64,000 nucleotides of DNA from DASPHG01 sp035629775 (GTDB lineage: Bacteria; Actinomycetota; Thermoleophilia; Solirubrobacterales; Thermoleophilaceae), in contig DASPHG010000062.1 of the NCBI GenBank assembly GCA_035629775.1, positions 1 to 64,000 of the forward strand. Direction: 5' to 3'. A program made the translations under genes and the position numbers. The notes below the pieces were generated by a model. That model saw only the letters and a program-made list of their open reading frames with translations. It had not been told where the DNA came from and searched no databases. Shown piece by piece: positions 24,363 to 33,035 of the stretch; positions within the stretch are counted from its first letter, which is position 1, and the number at the start of each line of letters is the position of its first letter.

Positions 24363-25253
24363 GTGCACCCGCGGGTCGAGGCCTGGCTCGAGGCCGGCGA
24401 GCGGTTCGACTATCTCGGCTTCGAGGTGTTCTACCGGCGCGCCGGAAGCGGGCCCGTGCTGCTGCTCGTCCACGGCTACCCCTTCAGCTCATTCGACTGG
24501 CACGAGGTCTGGGACGCCCTGACCGCGCGGTTCACGGTCGTCGCGCCCGACATGCTCGGCATGGGGTTCTCGGCGAAGCCGGAGGAGTACGAGTACTCGG
24601 TCCACGACCACGCCGACATGCACGAGGCGCTCCTCGCCCACCTCGGCGTGGAGGAGTGTCACGTGCTCGCCCACGACATCGGCGACAGCGTGGTCCAGGA
24701 GATGCTCGCCCGCCACGAGGAGCGGGACGCGGGCGCGCGCCCCTACTCGATCGACTCGATCACCTGGCTGAACGGCGGCATGTTCGTGGAGGCCTACCGG
24801 CCGCGCGTCATCCAGAAGCTGACGGCGCGGACGCCCGTCGGCGACCTGTTCGCGCGGTTTCCCGGCGTCTTCCTGTCGGACCGGGTGCTCCGTCCGGCCA
24901 TCAACGAGGTCTTCGGCGCGAACACGAAGCCATCAGACGAGCTGTGGGCGGAACTGCGCGAGATCCTCGAGTGGAACGGCGGCCTCCGCGTGATGCACAA
25001 GGTCGGCCGATTCATCGTGGACCGGTACCACCATCGCAACCGCTGGGTCGCCGCGATGCGGGCGACGTCGGTGCCGATGCGGCTGATCGACGGCCCCGCC
25101 GACCCCAACTCCGGCCGGCACATGGCCGAGCGCTACGCCGAGGTGGTGCCGGACGCCGACGTCGTCATGCTGGCCGAGGACATCGGCCACTGGCCCCAGC
25201 TCGAGGATCCCGAGGGGGTCCTCAGGCACTTCCTCGAGTTCGTGCCTGACTAG
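24363..25253 (+). CDS. Alpha/beta-hydrolase of the MEST/epoxide hydrolase-haloalkane dehalogenase group
   Basis: This 296-residue protein has no signal peptide and begins at a GTG two bases after the previous stop. It shows the oxyanion-hole motif HGYPFSSFDW, a nucleophile elbow with Asp in place of Ser (LAHDIGDSVVQEMLAR) and a late histidine in EDIGHWPQLEDP. HD-x-GDS/T-VxQE is characteristic of MEST-like hydrolases, relatives of epoxide hydrolases and haloalkane dehalogenases. The real substrate is unknown. It is probably co-translated with the secreted hydrolase before it. Its last 32 bp overlap the convergent SGNH gene. Confidence 0.85.
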   Translation: MHPRVEAWLEAGERFDYLGFEVFYRRAGSGPVLLLVHGYPFSSFDWHEVWDALTARFTVVAPDMLGMGFSAKPEEYEYSVHDHADMHEALLAHLGVEECHVLAHDIGDSVVQEMLARHEERDAGARPYSIDSITWLNGGMFVEAYRPRVIQKLTARTPVGDLFARFPGVFLSDRVLRPAINEVFGANTKPSDELWAELREILEWNGGLRVMHKVGRFIVDRYHHRNRWVAAMRATSVPMRLIDGPADPNSGRHMAERYAEVVPDADVVMLAEDIGHWPQLEDPEGVLRHFLEFVPD

Positions 25254-25839
25254 CGAGGCGCCGGCGACACTCGCGCGCGGCTACCGCCACCGCGCGGGCG
25301 CGGTGCCGGTAGCCCTCCTCGCTGACGTGCGTCGCGTCGTGCTTGTCGAGCCACTCGCGGTGCTCGTCCACCATCGAGAACCAGTCCACGATCACGAGGT
25401 TGTCGCGGGCGGCGGCCTCCTCGTCGAGGATCCCGTTGAGCACGCGCCAGGGCGGGTCACCCTCCCGGTGCGGGCGAAAGACGTTCGCCCACACGACACA
25501 CCGCTCGCGCCCCACAGCGCGCATCGCCCGCCGCACGGCGCGGCGGAAGCGCTTCGGCTGGCCCGGGTCGTCATTCGTGCCGAGGCTCAGGTGGACCACC
25601 GGCGCCAGGCGTTTTCCCCGGTCCCTCAGGTCCGCCGCGGCGTCGGGCGTGTGCCGGTTCGGCTCGCCGTCCGAGCGAATGCGCCAGCGCGATAGCTCGT
25701 CCGGGAGGTAGGGCTTCGTCCCGATCGCGAACGAGTCGCCGTAGCTGAGCAAGCGCTTGGCGGGCGCGCGCGTGGAGTCCCCCGCGACCGCCGGTGCCGC
25801 GAGCGCCAGAAGGACCAGCAGCGGCGGCAGCGCCCTCAT
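25222..25839 (-). CDS. Secreted SGNH/GDSL-type hydrolase
   Basis: This 205-residue protein has a signal peptide ending AVAG and SGNH block I as YGDSFAIG (catalytic Ser near residue 35). GTNDDPG corresponds to the Asn-containing block III, and DATHVSEEGY (Asp and His) to block V. It is shorter than many members but all three catalytic elements are visible. It may be an esterase or O-acyl hydrolase on surface glycans. It ends inside the 3' end of the convergent alpha/beta-hydrolase gene and starts 7 bp after the glycerophosphodiesterase stop, so those two are probably one transcript. Confidence 0.85.
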   Translation of the reverse strand: MRALPPLLVLLALAAPAVAGDSTRAPAKRLLSYGDSFAIGTKPYLPDELSRWRIRSDGEPNRHTPDAAADLRDRGKRLAPVVHLSLGTNDDPGQPKRFRRAVRRAMRAVGRERCVVWANVFRPHREGDPPWRVLNGILDEEAAARDNLVIVDWFSMVDEHREWLDKHDATHVSEEGYRHRARAVAVAARECRRRLASQARTRGSA

Positions 25840-25846
25840 CGGAGCG

Positions 25847-27178
25847 CTACCCGGCCTTGAGGCCGAACCGCTTCGCGTGCCCGAAGGCGTGGTAGGCGCG
25901 GGTCGAGACCTTCGCCCGCCTGGGCCCGTCGGCGAGCGCGCGGCGGACCTTCTTCGACAGCTTCAGCTTGACGGAGCGCTTGCGGTCGGCCTTGTCCTTC
26001 GGCGGCGTGCGCCCGTAGTCGAACCGGGCGAGCTTCGTCTTGCCGGCCGCGCGCACGCGGAGCTCGCCCGCGCATCCGCCCTCGAAGTCGTCGTTGCGCC
26101 GGAGGTGGACGCGCACGCGGCCCTTTCGGTTGACCCGGCTGACGCGGGTGGGCTCGACGTCGCAGGCGATCGACACGCGGTCGTGATTGCAGTGCTCGCC
26201 CGGCCAGTCGCGCGGCCGCGGCGGACGGTCGATGTCGCGCTCGCACAGGACGCGCTCGAACGCGGCGGGGGCGGCCGGCATGACCGCGTCGACGCCCCAG
26301 TCGAGGAGCTGGTTGTAGGTGTCGTCGTTCTCGGGATCGCTCGACAGCCAGACGTGGACGGCGAGGCCCGCCGCATGAGCGTCCTCGACGAACGCGGCGT
26401 CGGTCACCTGGATGCCGCTGAACGTGATCGGCACCTGGAAGGCGACCCGGCCCTCCGGTGGCGCAACGCCGCCCAGCTTGAACGCGGCCGTCTCGGCGAT
26501 CGCGGGCGCCAGGCCGATATCCGGCATGAGCTCGTGGAAGTAGTTGATCGCCTCGTCGCTGAACGACGCCACGATGATGCCGTCGGTGCGGCCGATGTCG
26601 GTGAGCGTCGCGGCCAGCGCCTCGGCGTTCGCGAGGAACGAGGCGCGGTCGTCGTCGCCACGCCCCTTGATCTCGATGTTGATCGGGACGTCGGGGTAGG
26701 CCTCCATGACCTCGACGAGCGTGGGTACGCGGAAGTCGTTCGGCTTGAAGCCCTTGGGCGGCTTGCGATCACCCGTCCGCACGCCGCGGAAGGCGTACGA
26801 GGACTTCGGCGCGTCGCTCGTGGTGCCCACCCCGGGCACGAAGTTGTGCGCCGCGTCGAGCTTCTGGATCTCCGCCGCGGTCATGTCGTAGACCTCGCCG
26901 GACCCGTTCGTCGTGCGGTCGACGGCGGCGTCGTGGAGAACCATCACCTGTCCGTCGGCGCTCGTGTGGACGTCCACCTCGAGCATGTCCGCCCCGAGGA
27001 TCATCGAGCGCTCGAAGGCGTACATCGTGGCCGAGGGCGCCTCGTCCTCGCCGCCCTGGTGGGCCATGTTCATCGTGCGCAGCGAAAGCCAGTCCGTGGC
27101 CGCGGCGGCGGGCGTAGGCACGGCCATTGCAAGAGTCAGCGCGAGGGCGAGAGTCAGGCGAGTCAGCATCCCCCTCAT
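25847..27178 (-). CDS. Secreted glycerophosphodiester phosphodiesterase with a basic C-terminal domain
   Basis: This 443-residue exported enzyme has a signal peptide ending PAAAA. The GDPD TIM barrel (about 38-315) shows MAHQGGEDEAPSATMYAF (catalytic His), EVDVHTSADGQVMVLHDAAVDRTT (metal Glu/Asp and second His), and INIEIKG. Such enzymes free glycerol-3-phosphate from deacylated phospholipids or teichoic-acid-like polymers. A C-terminal region of about 115 residues is rich in Lys/Arg with four cysteines and may bind the envelope. ATG 27178 or 27169 could be the start. Confidence 0.9.
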   Translation of the reverse strand: MRGMLTRLTLALALTLAMAVPTPAAAATDWLSLRTMNMAHQGGEDEAPSATMYAFERSMILGADMLEVDVHTSADGQVMVLHDAAVDRTTNGSGEVYDMTAAEIQKLDAAHNFVPGVGTTSDAPKSSYAFRGVRTGDRKPPKGFKPNDFRVPTLVEVMEAYPDVPINIEIKGRGDDDRASFLANAEALAATLTDIGRTDGIIVASFSDEAINYFHELMPDIGLAPAIAETAAFKLGGVAPPEGRVAFQVPITFSGIQVTDAAFVEDAHAAGLAVHVWLSSDPENDDTYNQLLDWGVDAVMPAAPAAFERVLCERDIDRPPRPRDWPGEHCNHDRVSIACDVEPTRVSRVNRKGRVRVHLRRNDDFEGGCAGELRVRAAGKTKLARFDYGRTPPKDKADRKRSVKLKLSKKVRRALADGPRRAKVSTRAYHAFGHAKRFGLKAG

Positions 27179-27202
27179 GGTGGCATGGAGGCCGTGTGCT
27201 CG

Positions 27203-27907
27203 CTAGCGGTGCTCCGGGTTCTCGAAGTCGAACCGGCAGCCCGCGTCCCACTCGGAGCGCTGGTTGCCGTGTGCCGGGATCCCGCCGGCGTCCCTGAGGA
27301 TGTGCGCGACGTGCATGAGGTTCCACGTCATGAACGTGGTGTTCCGGTTCGTGAAGTCGTTGTCGGGGCCGCCGGAGTTGGGATCGAGGTAGCTCGGGCC
27401 GGGGCCCGCCTCGCCGATCCAGCCCGAGTCGGCCTGCGGCGGGATCGTGTAGCCCAGGTGCTGGAGCGAGTAGAGGATGTTCATCGCGCAGTGTTTTGCG
27501 CCGTCCTCGTTGCCGGTGATCAGGCAGCCGCCGACCCGGCCGTAGTACGCGTACTGGCCGAGCTCGTTCAGCAGGTGGCTGTTGCCGTAGAGGCGCTCGA
27601 TCACGCGCGTGCAGACCGACGACTTCTCGCCGAGCCAGATCGGCGAGGTCAGCACGAGGATGTCCGCGGCCATCACCTTCTCGAAGATCGCCGGCCACTC
27701 GTCGCGTTCCCAGCCGTGCTCGGTCATGTCGGGCCACACGCCGGTGGCGATCTCGTGGTCGATGGCGCGGATGACCTCGACGCTCACGCCGTTTCGCTCC
27801 AGGATGCCGATCGACCGGTCGGCAAGCCCCTGCGTGTGCGATTGCTCGGGCGAGCGCTTCAGGGTGCAGTTGATGAACAGCGCGCGGAGGTCTGAGTAGG
27901 CGGACAT
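27203..27907 (-). CDS. Flavodoxin-fold NADPH-dependent FMN reductase family protein
   Basis: This 234-residue cytoplasmic protein has the flavodoxin-like fold of the NADPH-dependent FMN reductase family: LRALFINCTLKRSPEQSHT (phosphate-binding loop of FMN), ADILVLTSPIWLGEKSSVCTRVIERL, and GGCLITGNEDGAKH. It could supply reduced flavin or reduce quinones. The ATG at 27907 gives a start directly at the first beta strand. It lies between the glycerophosphodiesterase and beta-propeller/beta-lactamase genes on the same strand with short gaps, without an obvious functional link. Confidence 0.88.
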   Translation of the reverse strand: MSAYSDLRALFINCTLKRSPEQSHTQGLADRSIGILERNGVSVEVIRAIDHEIATGVWPDMTEHGWERDEWPAIFEKVMAADILVLTSPIWLGEKSSVCTRVIERLYGNSHLLNELGQYAYYGRVGGCLITGNEDGAKHCAMNILYSLQHLGYTIPPQADSGWIGEAGPGPSYLDPNSGGPDNDFTNRNTTFMTWNLMHVAHILRDAGGIPAHGNQRSEWDAGCRFDFENPEHR

Positions 27908-27936
27908 GGGAGGCCGTCTCGCGGCTGCCCCGGCCG

Positions 27937-30516
27937 TTACGCCCCTTCGCCCTGCTCGACCGCGAGCAGGACGAGGCGTGCGAAGGCGTCGAGGGCGGCG
28001 TTGTCGTCCGGGACGTTCCAGCCCATGCGCGCGATCACGAGGTCGTGGCTCGGGATCACGAGCGCCGCCTGGCCGAAGGCGCCCGACGCGTAGTAGGTGT
28101 CGCTCGGGAGCGATGGAAACGACCCGTCGCTGTTGATCCACCAGAAGCCGCCGTAATGCGGAGCCGTCGGGGCGGGGGTGCGGACGAACTCGGTCCAGCT
28201 GCGTGCAACGAACGGGGTCCGTCCCCTCTTGTTGCGCGGCCATCTGCCGTCGTTCAGGTGCACGAGGCCGAGGCGCGCGAGGTCGCGGGCGGTCGTGAAC
28301 GCCGTGCCGCTCGCCACGAACTGGCCGTAGGGATCGGTCTCGAGCGTCGTCGTGCGCATTCCGAGCGGCTCGAGCAGGTGCCGCTGCGCCCACGCGGAGA
28401 AGTTCCTGCCGTCGCGCTCGAGGACGCGTTTCGCGGACGCGGCGGCCGCGAGCACGTTCGCGTTGCGGTACTGCCAGCGGGTGCCCGGCTCGACCTCGAG
28501 TGCGGCCTCCAACGCGTCCGCGTAGGTGTCGAACCCGTCGAAGTAGATGAACGCGTGCTCGCTCTCCGGCGTGAAGGTCTCCAGGCTGCGCGCCGTGCCC
28601 TCGTACTGGTTCTGTTTCAGGCCGCTCGACATGTTCAGCAGCTGGCGGAGCGTGATCTCGCCGCGCTCGTCACCGCGCCACTCGCGGAGCAACCGCGGTG
28701 GCTTGTCGAGCGCCAGCTTGCCGCGGTCCACGAGTAGCCCGACGATCGTCGCGGTCACGCTCTTCGCCGTGGACCAGCTCCGCTGTTGCACGAACGGACC
28801 GAAGCGGGGCGCGTAGCGCTCGCCGACGAGCTCGCCCCTGTGCACGACCACGAGCGCGCGCGCCCCCTCGCGGCGGATGTATGTGTCGAGCGCCGCATCG
28901 AGCAGCGTGCGGTCGATGTCGCTCCGGCCGTGCCAGACCCGTTCGCCGCGCGGCCAGCGCGCGTCACGCGGCGGCCCGCGCCAGCGGAGGGCACGCGGTC
29001 GGAAGTGGAGGCGCCCGGAGTAGCCGGGAAGGATCACGCAGCCCTGGCCCCTCGCGCGCACGGCGCGGCGCGGCGGCTGGCCGGGATGCGCGACCGTGAC
29101 CATCCGGCGCGTGCGGTCGATATCGATCTCCGCGGTGTCGATCGCGAACCCCGGCGCGAGCGCGGACGCCCCGCGCAGGTCGTTCACGATGGGTGCCGGA
29201 TCGCGCCCGGCGATGAAAACGCGCGAGCAGATCTCCTTCGCGGAGAACGCCGACGCGTACTCGGCCGGGTCGCCCTCGAACTCCGGGCCCGGCGGTGTGG
29301 GGTGCTCGCCGCCGGCGGCGGGGACGCCGCGGATGTCGCCCGCGACCGCGCCGCGCGCGAGCCGGGCCGCCTCGATCTGCTTGGGCCCGTCCCCGGCGTC
29401 GAGGCGCCGGATCTCCCGCCGCCCGTCGATCGAGATGACCGACAGCGTGTCGGCGCGCGTGTTCACCACGAAGCACCGGCCGCCGGCGGGGCCGATCGCG
29501 GCCCAGCCGGGCGCGTCGTCCACCTCGATGGTGGCGAGCGGGCGCAGGCCCTTCGCTCGCACGAGCGCCACGTAGTCCGACGCGCGGCCCGCCGCGCAGA
29601 GCGTCTGCTCGTCGGGTGTTAGCGCGAGACCGTGGTGGGGCGCCTCGAAGTCGTAGTCGGCCTCGGTCACGCCCGCGTCGATCGGCAGCTCGAGCTCATG
29701 GATGATCCGGCCGTCCTCGAGATCGAACTCGACGAGCCCGTGGAACTCGGAGAGCTGCGCGTACAGCGTGCGCTCGTCGTGGGTGATGACGTACGGGCGA
29801 ATGCCGCGCTCGAAGGGGTAGGAGCGGAGCCGGTCGAGCGTGTTCGCGTGCACGACCGTCAGCTGGTACGGCGATTCGCCGTCCGCGCCGCGCGCCTCCG
29901 CCGGCAGGACGATGTTCCCGATGCTGCCGTTGTAGATCCGGCTGCCGTCCGGGCTCACGTGGTTGTCGTGCGGCCACTGGCCGGTCGGGAAGCTGTCCAC
30001 GATCGTCCGGCGGCGCGTGTCGATCACGTGCACTTTCTTGTCGGTCAGCGCCGAGACGTAGAGCCGGATCCCGTCGTCCGAGATCGTCATGTGGTCGGAG
30101 CGGACGCCCGGGATCGCGACCTTCCAGAGCAGGTCGCCGCTCGCGATGTCGAACGCGGCGACGTCGCCGCGGTGCCCGCGCGAGACGTAGAGGGTCCGGC
30201 CGTCGGGTGAGACGTCCTGGTCCTGGGCGTAGTTCGTCCCCCCGGCCGCCTCGACGACCAGCTGGCCGAGGAGCGCCTGCGTCGGGTTGTCCGCGATGCC
30301 GGGCCGCGGGCCGTCCGGGAGCACGTCGATCTCGCGCACGACGCGCATGCGCCGGGGATCGACCAGGCTGACCGTCCCGCCCTCGGCGTTCGCGACAAGC
30401 ATGACCGGCCGCGCGTCCGGGTGGCCCTTGGGCAGGCCCTCCACCGTGCCGGCCGCGGCAGGGCAGGCGGTCGCCAAGACCGCCGCGAGCGCCCCCACGC
30501 ACATGCCTGCCCTCAC
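27937..30516 (-). CDS. Secreted fusion of a YVTN-type beta-propeller and a serine beta-lactamase-like hydrolase
   Basis: This 859-residue exported protein combines two families. Residues about 37-395 are a YVTN-like propeller (DVSPDGRTLYVSRG, HVIDTRRRTIVDSF, VSPDGSRIYNG). Residues about 420-859 are a class C beta-lactamase/6-aminohexanoate-hydrolase-like domain with the S-x-x-K motif Ser582-Thr-Ala-Lys585 and a YRNAN motif near 690. The nearby start codons are GTG at 30516 and ATG at 30504; the GTG keeps an Arg in the signal peptide. Likely a D-peptidase, amidase or esterase whose propeller binds substrate or wall. Residues about 760-771 (NKRGRTPFVA) come from a palindromic element, copy 2. 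Confidence 0.88.
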   Translation of the reverse strand: MRAGMCVGALAAVLATACPAAAGTVEGLPKGHPDARPVMLVANAEGGTVSLVDPRRMRVVREIDVLPDGPRPGIADNPTQALLGQLVVEAAGGTNYAQDQDVSPDGRTLYVSRGHRGDVAAFDIASGDLLWKVAIPGVRSDHMTISDDGIRLYVSALTDKKVHVIDTRRRTIVDSFPTGQWPHDNHVSPDGSRIYNGSIGNIVLPAEARGADGESPYQLTVVHANTLDRLRSYPFERGIRPYVITHDERTLYAQLSEFHGLVEFDLEDGRIIHELELPIDAGVTEADYDFEAPHHGLALTPDEQTLCAAGRASDYVALVRAKGLRPLATIEVDDAPGWAAIGPAGGRCFVVNTRADTLSVISIDGRREIRRLDAGDGPKQIEAARLARGAVAGDIRGVPAAGGEHPTPPGPEFEGDPAEYASAFSAKEICSRVFIAGRDPAPIVNDLRGASALAPGFAIDTAEIDIDRTRRMVTVAHPGQPPRRAVRARGQGCVILPGYSGRLHFRPRALRWRGPPRDARWPRGERVWHGRSDIDRTLLDAALDTYIRREGARALVVVHRGELVGERYAPRFGPFVQQRSWSTAKSVTATIVGLLVDRGKLALDKPPRLLREWRGDERGEITLRQLLNMSSGLKQNQYEGTARSLETFTPESEHAFIYFDGFDTYADALEAALEVEPGTRWQYRNANVLAAAASAKRVLERDGRNFSAWAQRHLLEPLGMRTTTLETDPYGQFVASGTAFTTARDLARLGLVHLNDGRWPRNKRGRTPFVARSWTEFVRTPAPTAPHYGGFWWINSDGSFPSLPSDTYYASGAFGQAALVIPSHDLVIARMGWNVPDDNAALDAFARLVLLAVEQGEGA
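28203..28237. repeat. Palindromic element, copy 2, inside the beta-propeller/beta-lactamase gene
   Basis: Same element as at 3345 and 57570: outer arms GTGCAAC and GTTGCGC (one wobble), inner GGGG and CCCC, loop TCCGT. It stays in frame and is read as NKRGRTPFVA within the hydrolase domain, a stretch that looks like an insertion. Confidence 0.75.
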
Positions 30517-30589
30517 GCGGTGTCAGCGTACGGAAACGCAGCGGCGGGTGACGCCGATCGCGCCCGGGCGCGTGTACCGTTCGCGCAGC

Positions 30590-31276
30590 GTGACAGCGCG
30601 CCTCGCGTCCGCACTCCTCCTGATGTCGCTGCTGGCTCTCGTGGCACAGCCCGCTTCGGGCGCGACGAAACGGGCGCCCTGCGCGGCGAAGAAGTCGAAG
30701 ACGCTCGCCGCGACCGAGCGCGCGCGCGTATTCCGATGGCGGGTCGAGAGCCCTGAGTCCTATTACGTCTATGGGTGCAACTACCGGCGCAACCAGCGCT
30801 GGCAGCTCGACTACAACCAGACGGGGGACGGCCCGTACGGCCCGTTCGCCGCGGTCAGGCTGATCACGCTGGCGGGGCGGTACGCGGCCTGGGCGAACGA
30901 CTACTCCGACCGCGTCGGCAACAAGACGACCGTGAGCGTCGTCGACCTGACGACCGGCGCGACCCGGCGCTCATGGGTCGGGGGCGCCGAGGGGCTCAAC
31001 TACTACAACCTCGACTGGGACGCGACGCATCGCCACGTCTACTCCACGACCGACCTCGTGGTGAAGCGGCGCGGCGGCGCGGCGGCGTGGATCGCGTTGA
31101 CGCGCGTCGAGGAGCCCGGCGGCGGACTCGGACACACCGTCTTCAAGTCCGACGCGACGGGCCACGGCGTCGCGCTGGACAGCGGCGGGTCGATCGATCG
31201 GGATTCGCTCGCCCTCGCCGGCTCGACCGTGTATTGGACGAGCGGCGGCGAGGCCCGCTCGGCGCCGCTCTACTAG
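30590..31276 (+). CDS. Secreted protein of unknown function
   Basis: I do not recognise this 228-residue protein. It begins at a GTG (30590) with a clear signal peptide (ASALLLMSLLALVAQ, cleavage near ASGA). Two cysteines in the mature part (APCAAK and VYGCNY) could form a disulphide. The rest alternates short beta strands with Asp/Gly/Thr turns (SVVDLTTGATRR, DLDWDATHRHVYSTTDL), suggesting a small beta-propeller fragment or beta-sandwich. It is divergent from the propeller/beta-lactamase gene, and its TAG stop shares CTAG with the convergent CocE-like gene. Confidence 0.72.
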   Translation: MTARLASALLLMSLLALVAQPASGATKRAPCAAKKSKTLAATERARVFRWRVESPESYYVYGCNYRRNQRWQLDYNQTGDGPYGPFAAVRLITLAGRYAAWANDYSDRVGNKTTVSVVDLTTGATRRSWVGGAEGLNYYNLDWDATHRHVYSTTDLVVKRRGGAAAWIALTRVEEPGGGLGHTVFKSDATGHGVALDSGGSIDRDSLALAGSTVYWTSGGEARSAPLY

Positions 31277-32958
31277 AGGTCCGAGCCCGGCAGGACGGGG
31301 AGCTGGAGCGCCGCGCCGTTCGCGCCGCCGACGATCACCGAGTTGAGCGCCGGCGCGCTCGGCAGGAAGCTGACCGGCGTGCCGGTGAGGATGAGCCGGA
31401 TCCGGTGGCCCTCCCTGAAGCGGTTTCCGATCGGCCAGAACTCGACGTGGTACTCGCGGAAGGTGCCCGGTTGTGTCGTCTCCTTCGCGGAGAGGTCGTT
31501 GTAGGGCTGCACGATCGCGCCGGAATCGGGATCCCTCACCGAGCGGTCCTCGACGACCCGCGGGAAGCTCGAGCGCAGCCGCCCCGCGGCGACCGGCTTG
31601 GCGGCCCCGTTCGGGGCCACGTCGGCCAGCACCGCCACGATGTCGGTCTCGGGCGCCGTGCTGCGCAGCCTGACCGACAGCGCCGCCGGGCCGACCGACA
31701 TCACGGGCGCGCCGAGGGGCGCGCTCGTGTAGGTGAGCGACGTGGCCTCGGTCAGTCGCGTCTGCTGGGTCGAGGTGACGGTCGCGGTCGTGTACGGGTC
31801 GGTGGCGAAGGTGTTGCTCGGCACCGTGGGGGCGGACTGGGTGATCGCCTTGCCCGGCCGCGCGAGCGACAGCGAGCCGTCGTTCACCGAGGTCGCCGAG
31901 CCGCTCTTGCGCGCGTCCAGGTGGAGCGGGCGCCAGCGCGTGCCGGGGACCGGCCAGTCCTCGGCGTCGACCTTGGTCCACTCGCCCGCGACGAGCGCCT
32001 CGTGGCTGCCGTGGCCGACGTAGAGCTGGACGCGCGGCTCCGAGTCGACGCCGTTGTCCGCGTCGAGCAGGTGGTGCTCGAACCAGCGCCGGAACTCCGG
32101 GAACGCGCCGCCGGTCCCTCCCGCCGCGCCGTCGTGGGCGCCGATCACCAGCAAACGGCTGCCGGTCGACCGCATCGCCTTGAAGGTCTCAAACGGCCCC
32201 CGCGACTCCACGTCGTAGAAGCCGGTCGCCGCGAGGATCGGGATGTCCGGCGGCCCGGCCGGGCCGGGGAAGCGGCGCTCGCGCCAGAACTCGTCCTCGG
32301 TCTGGTGGAGGCCGAAGGCCTGGAGCGCATTGGCGACGCCGCCCGCGGCGGCGGCATGGGTCTGCGGGTCGTCGCCGAAGCGGCCGGGCAGGTTCGCGAG
32401 GAAGGCGCTCGCGATCGAGCCGGAGACGACTGTTGCGGGTGCCCAGTTCGGCATGCCCCCGATGAAGATCAGGTCGCGGTAGATCGAGCTCGTCCCGGCG
32501 AGCAGTGCGGCGGTCTCGACGCACGGCAGGCTGCCCTGGCGAAGCGCCGTGTAGGCGGCGATCGCGCTCGCCGAGAACCCGTACAGGCCGATCCGGCCGT
32601 TGCTCCACGGCTGGTCGCACAGGAAGCGCAGGCTCTCGGCGATGTCGCTCTGCTCGCGCGGCCCCATGATGTCCCACGCCCCGCCGCTCGCCCCGGTGCC
32701 GCGCGCGTGGACCTGGACGTAGTTGAACGCCGGGCCGGCCGGCGGGCCGCCCGGTCCCTGGCCGTAGGGGCTGTACTCGACGATCAGCGGTCGCGGGACG
32801 AGCGGCGCCTCGCCGGAGACGGTCGCGTGCAGCTTGACGCCGTCCGAGGCGACAAACTCGAGCTCCTCGACCGCCTGCGCGCCGAGCGCAGCCGGCGCGG
32901 AGCCCATGAGCCCGAGCGCGGCGACGGCCATGGCCCCTGCCAAGCGTCCTCCCGACAC
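31273..32958 (-). CDS. Secreted CocE/NonD-type hydrolase, second paralogue
   Basis: This 561-residue exported protein (GTG start at 32958, signal peptide ending ALGA) is a shorter CocE/X-Pro dipeptidyl-peptidase family member. The nucleophile elbow is GFSASA (Ser129) instead of the family's G-x-S-Y-x-G. GFYDVE supplies an Asp and the late His lies in IGAHDGA. The C-terminal half is the family's jelly roll, with HVEFWPIGNRFREGHRIRLIL. Substrate specificity is unknown. It is divergent from a third paralogue at 33036 with 77 bp between, and convergent with the secreted protein gene at 30590. Confidence 0.85.
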   Translation of the reverse strand: MSGGRLAGAMAVAALGLMGSAPAALGAQAVEELEFVASDGVKLHATVSGEAPLVPRPLIVEYSPYGQGPGGPPAGPAFNYVQVHARGTGASGGAWDIMGPREQSDIAESLRFLCDQPWSNGRIGLYGFSASAIAAYTALRQGSLPCVETAALLAGTSSIYRDLIFIGGMPNWAPATVVSGSIASAFLANLPGRFGDDPQTHAAAAGGVANALQAFGLHQTEDEFWRERRFPGPAGPPDIPILAATGFYDVESRGPFETFKAMRSTGSRLLVIGAHDGAAGGTGGAFPEFRRWFEHHLLDADNGVDSEPRVQLYVGHGSHEALVAGEWTKVDAEDWPVPGTRWRPLHLDARKSGSATSVNDGSLSLARPGKAITQSAPTVPSNTFATDPYTTATVTSTQQTRLTEATSLTYTSAPLGAPVMSVGPAALSVRLRSTAPETDIVAVLADVAPNGAAKPVAAGRLRSSFPRVVEDRSVRDPDSGAIVQPYNDLSAKETTQPGTFREYHVEFWPIGNRFREGHRIRLILTGTPVSFLPSAPALNSVIVGGANGAALQLPVLPGSDL

Positions 32959-33035
32959 GGTGCCCAGTATGCAGCGGCCCGCGGCGCGGTGTGCCGGTAC
33001 CGCAAGAACGCCCCCGCTCGCGCGTTTGGTCGTGT

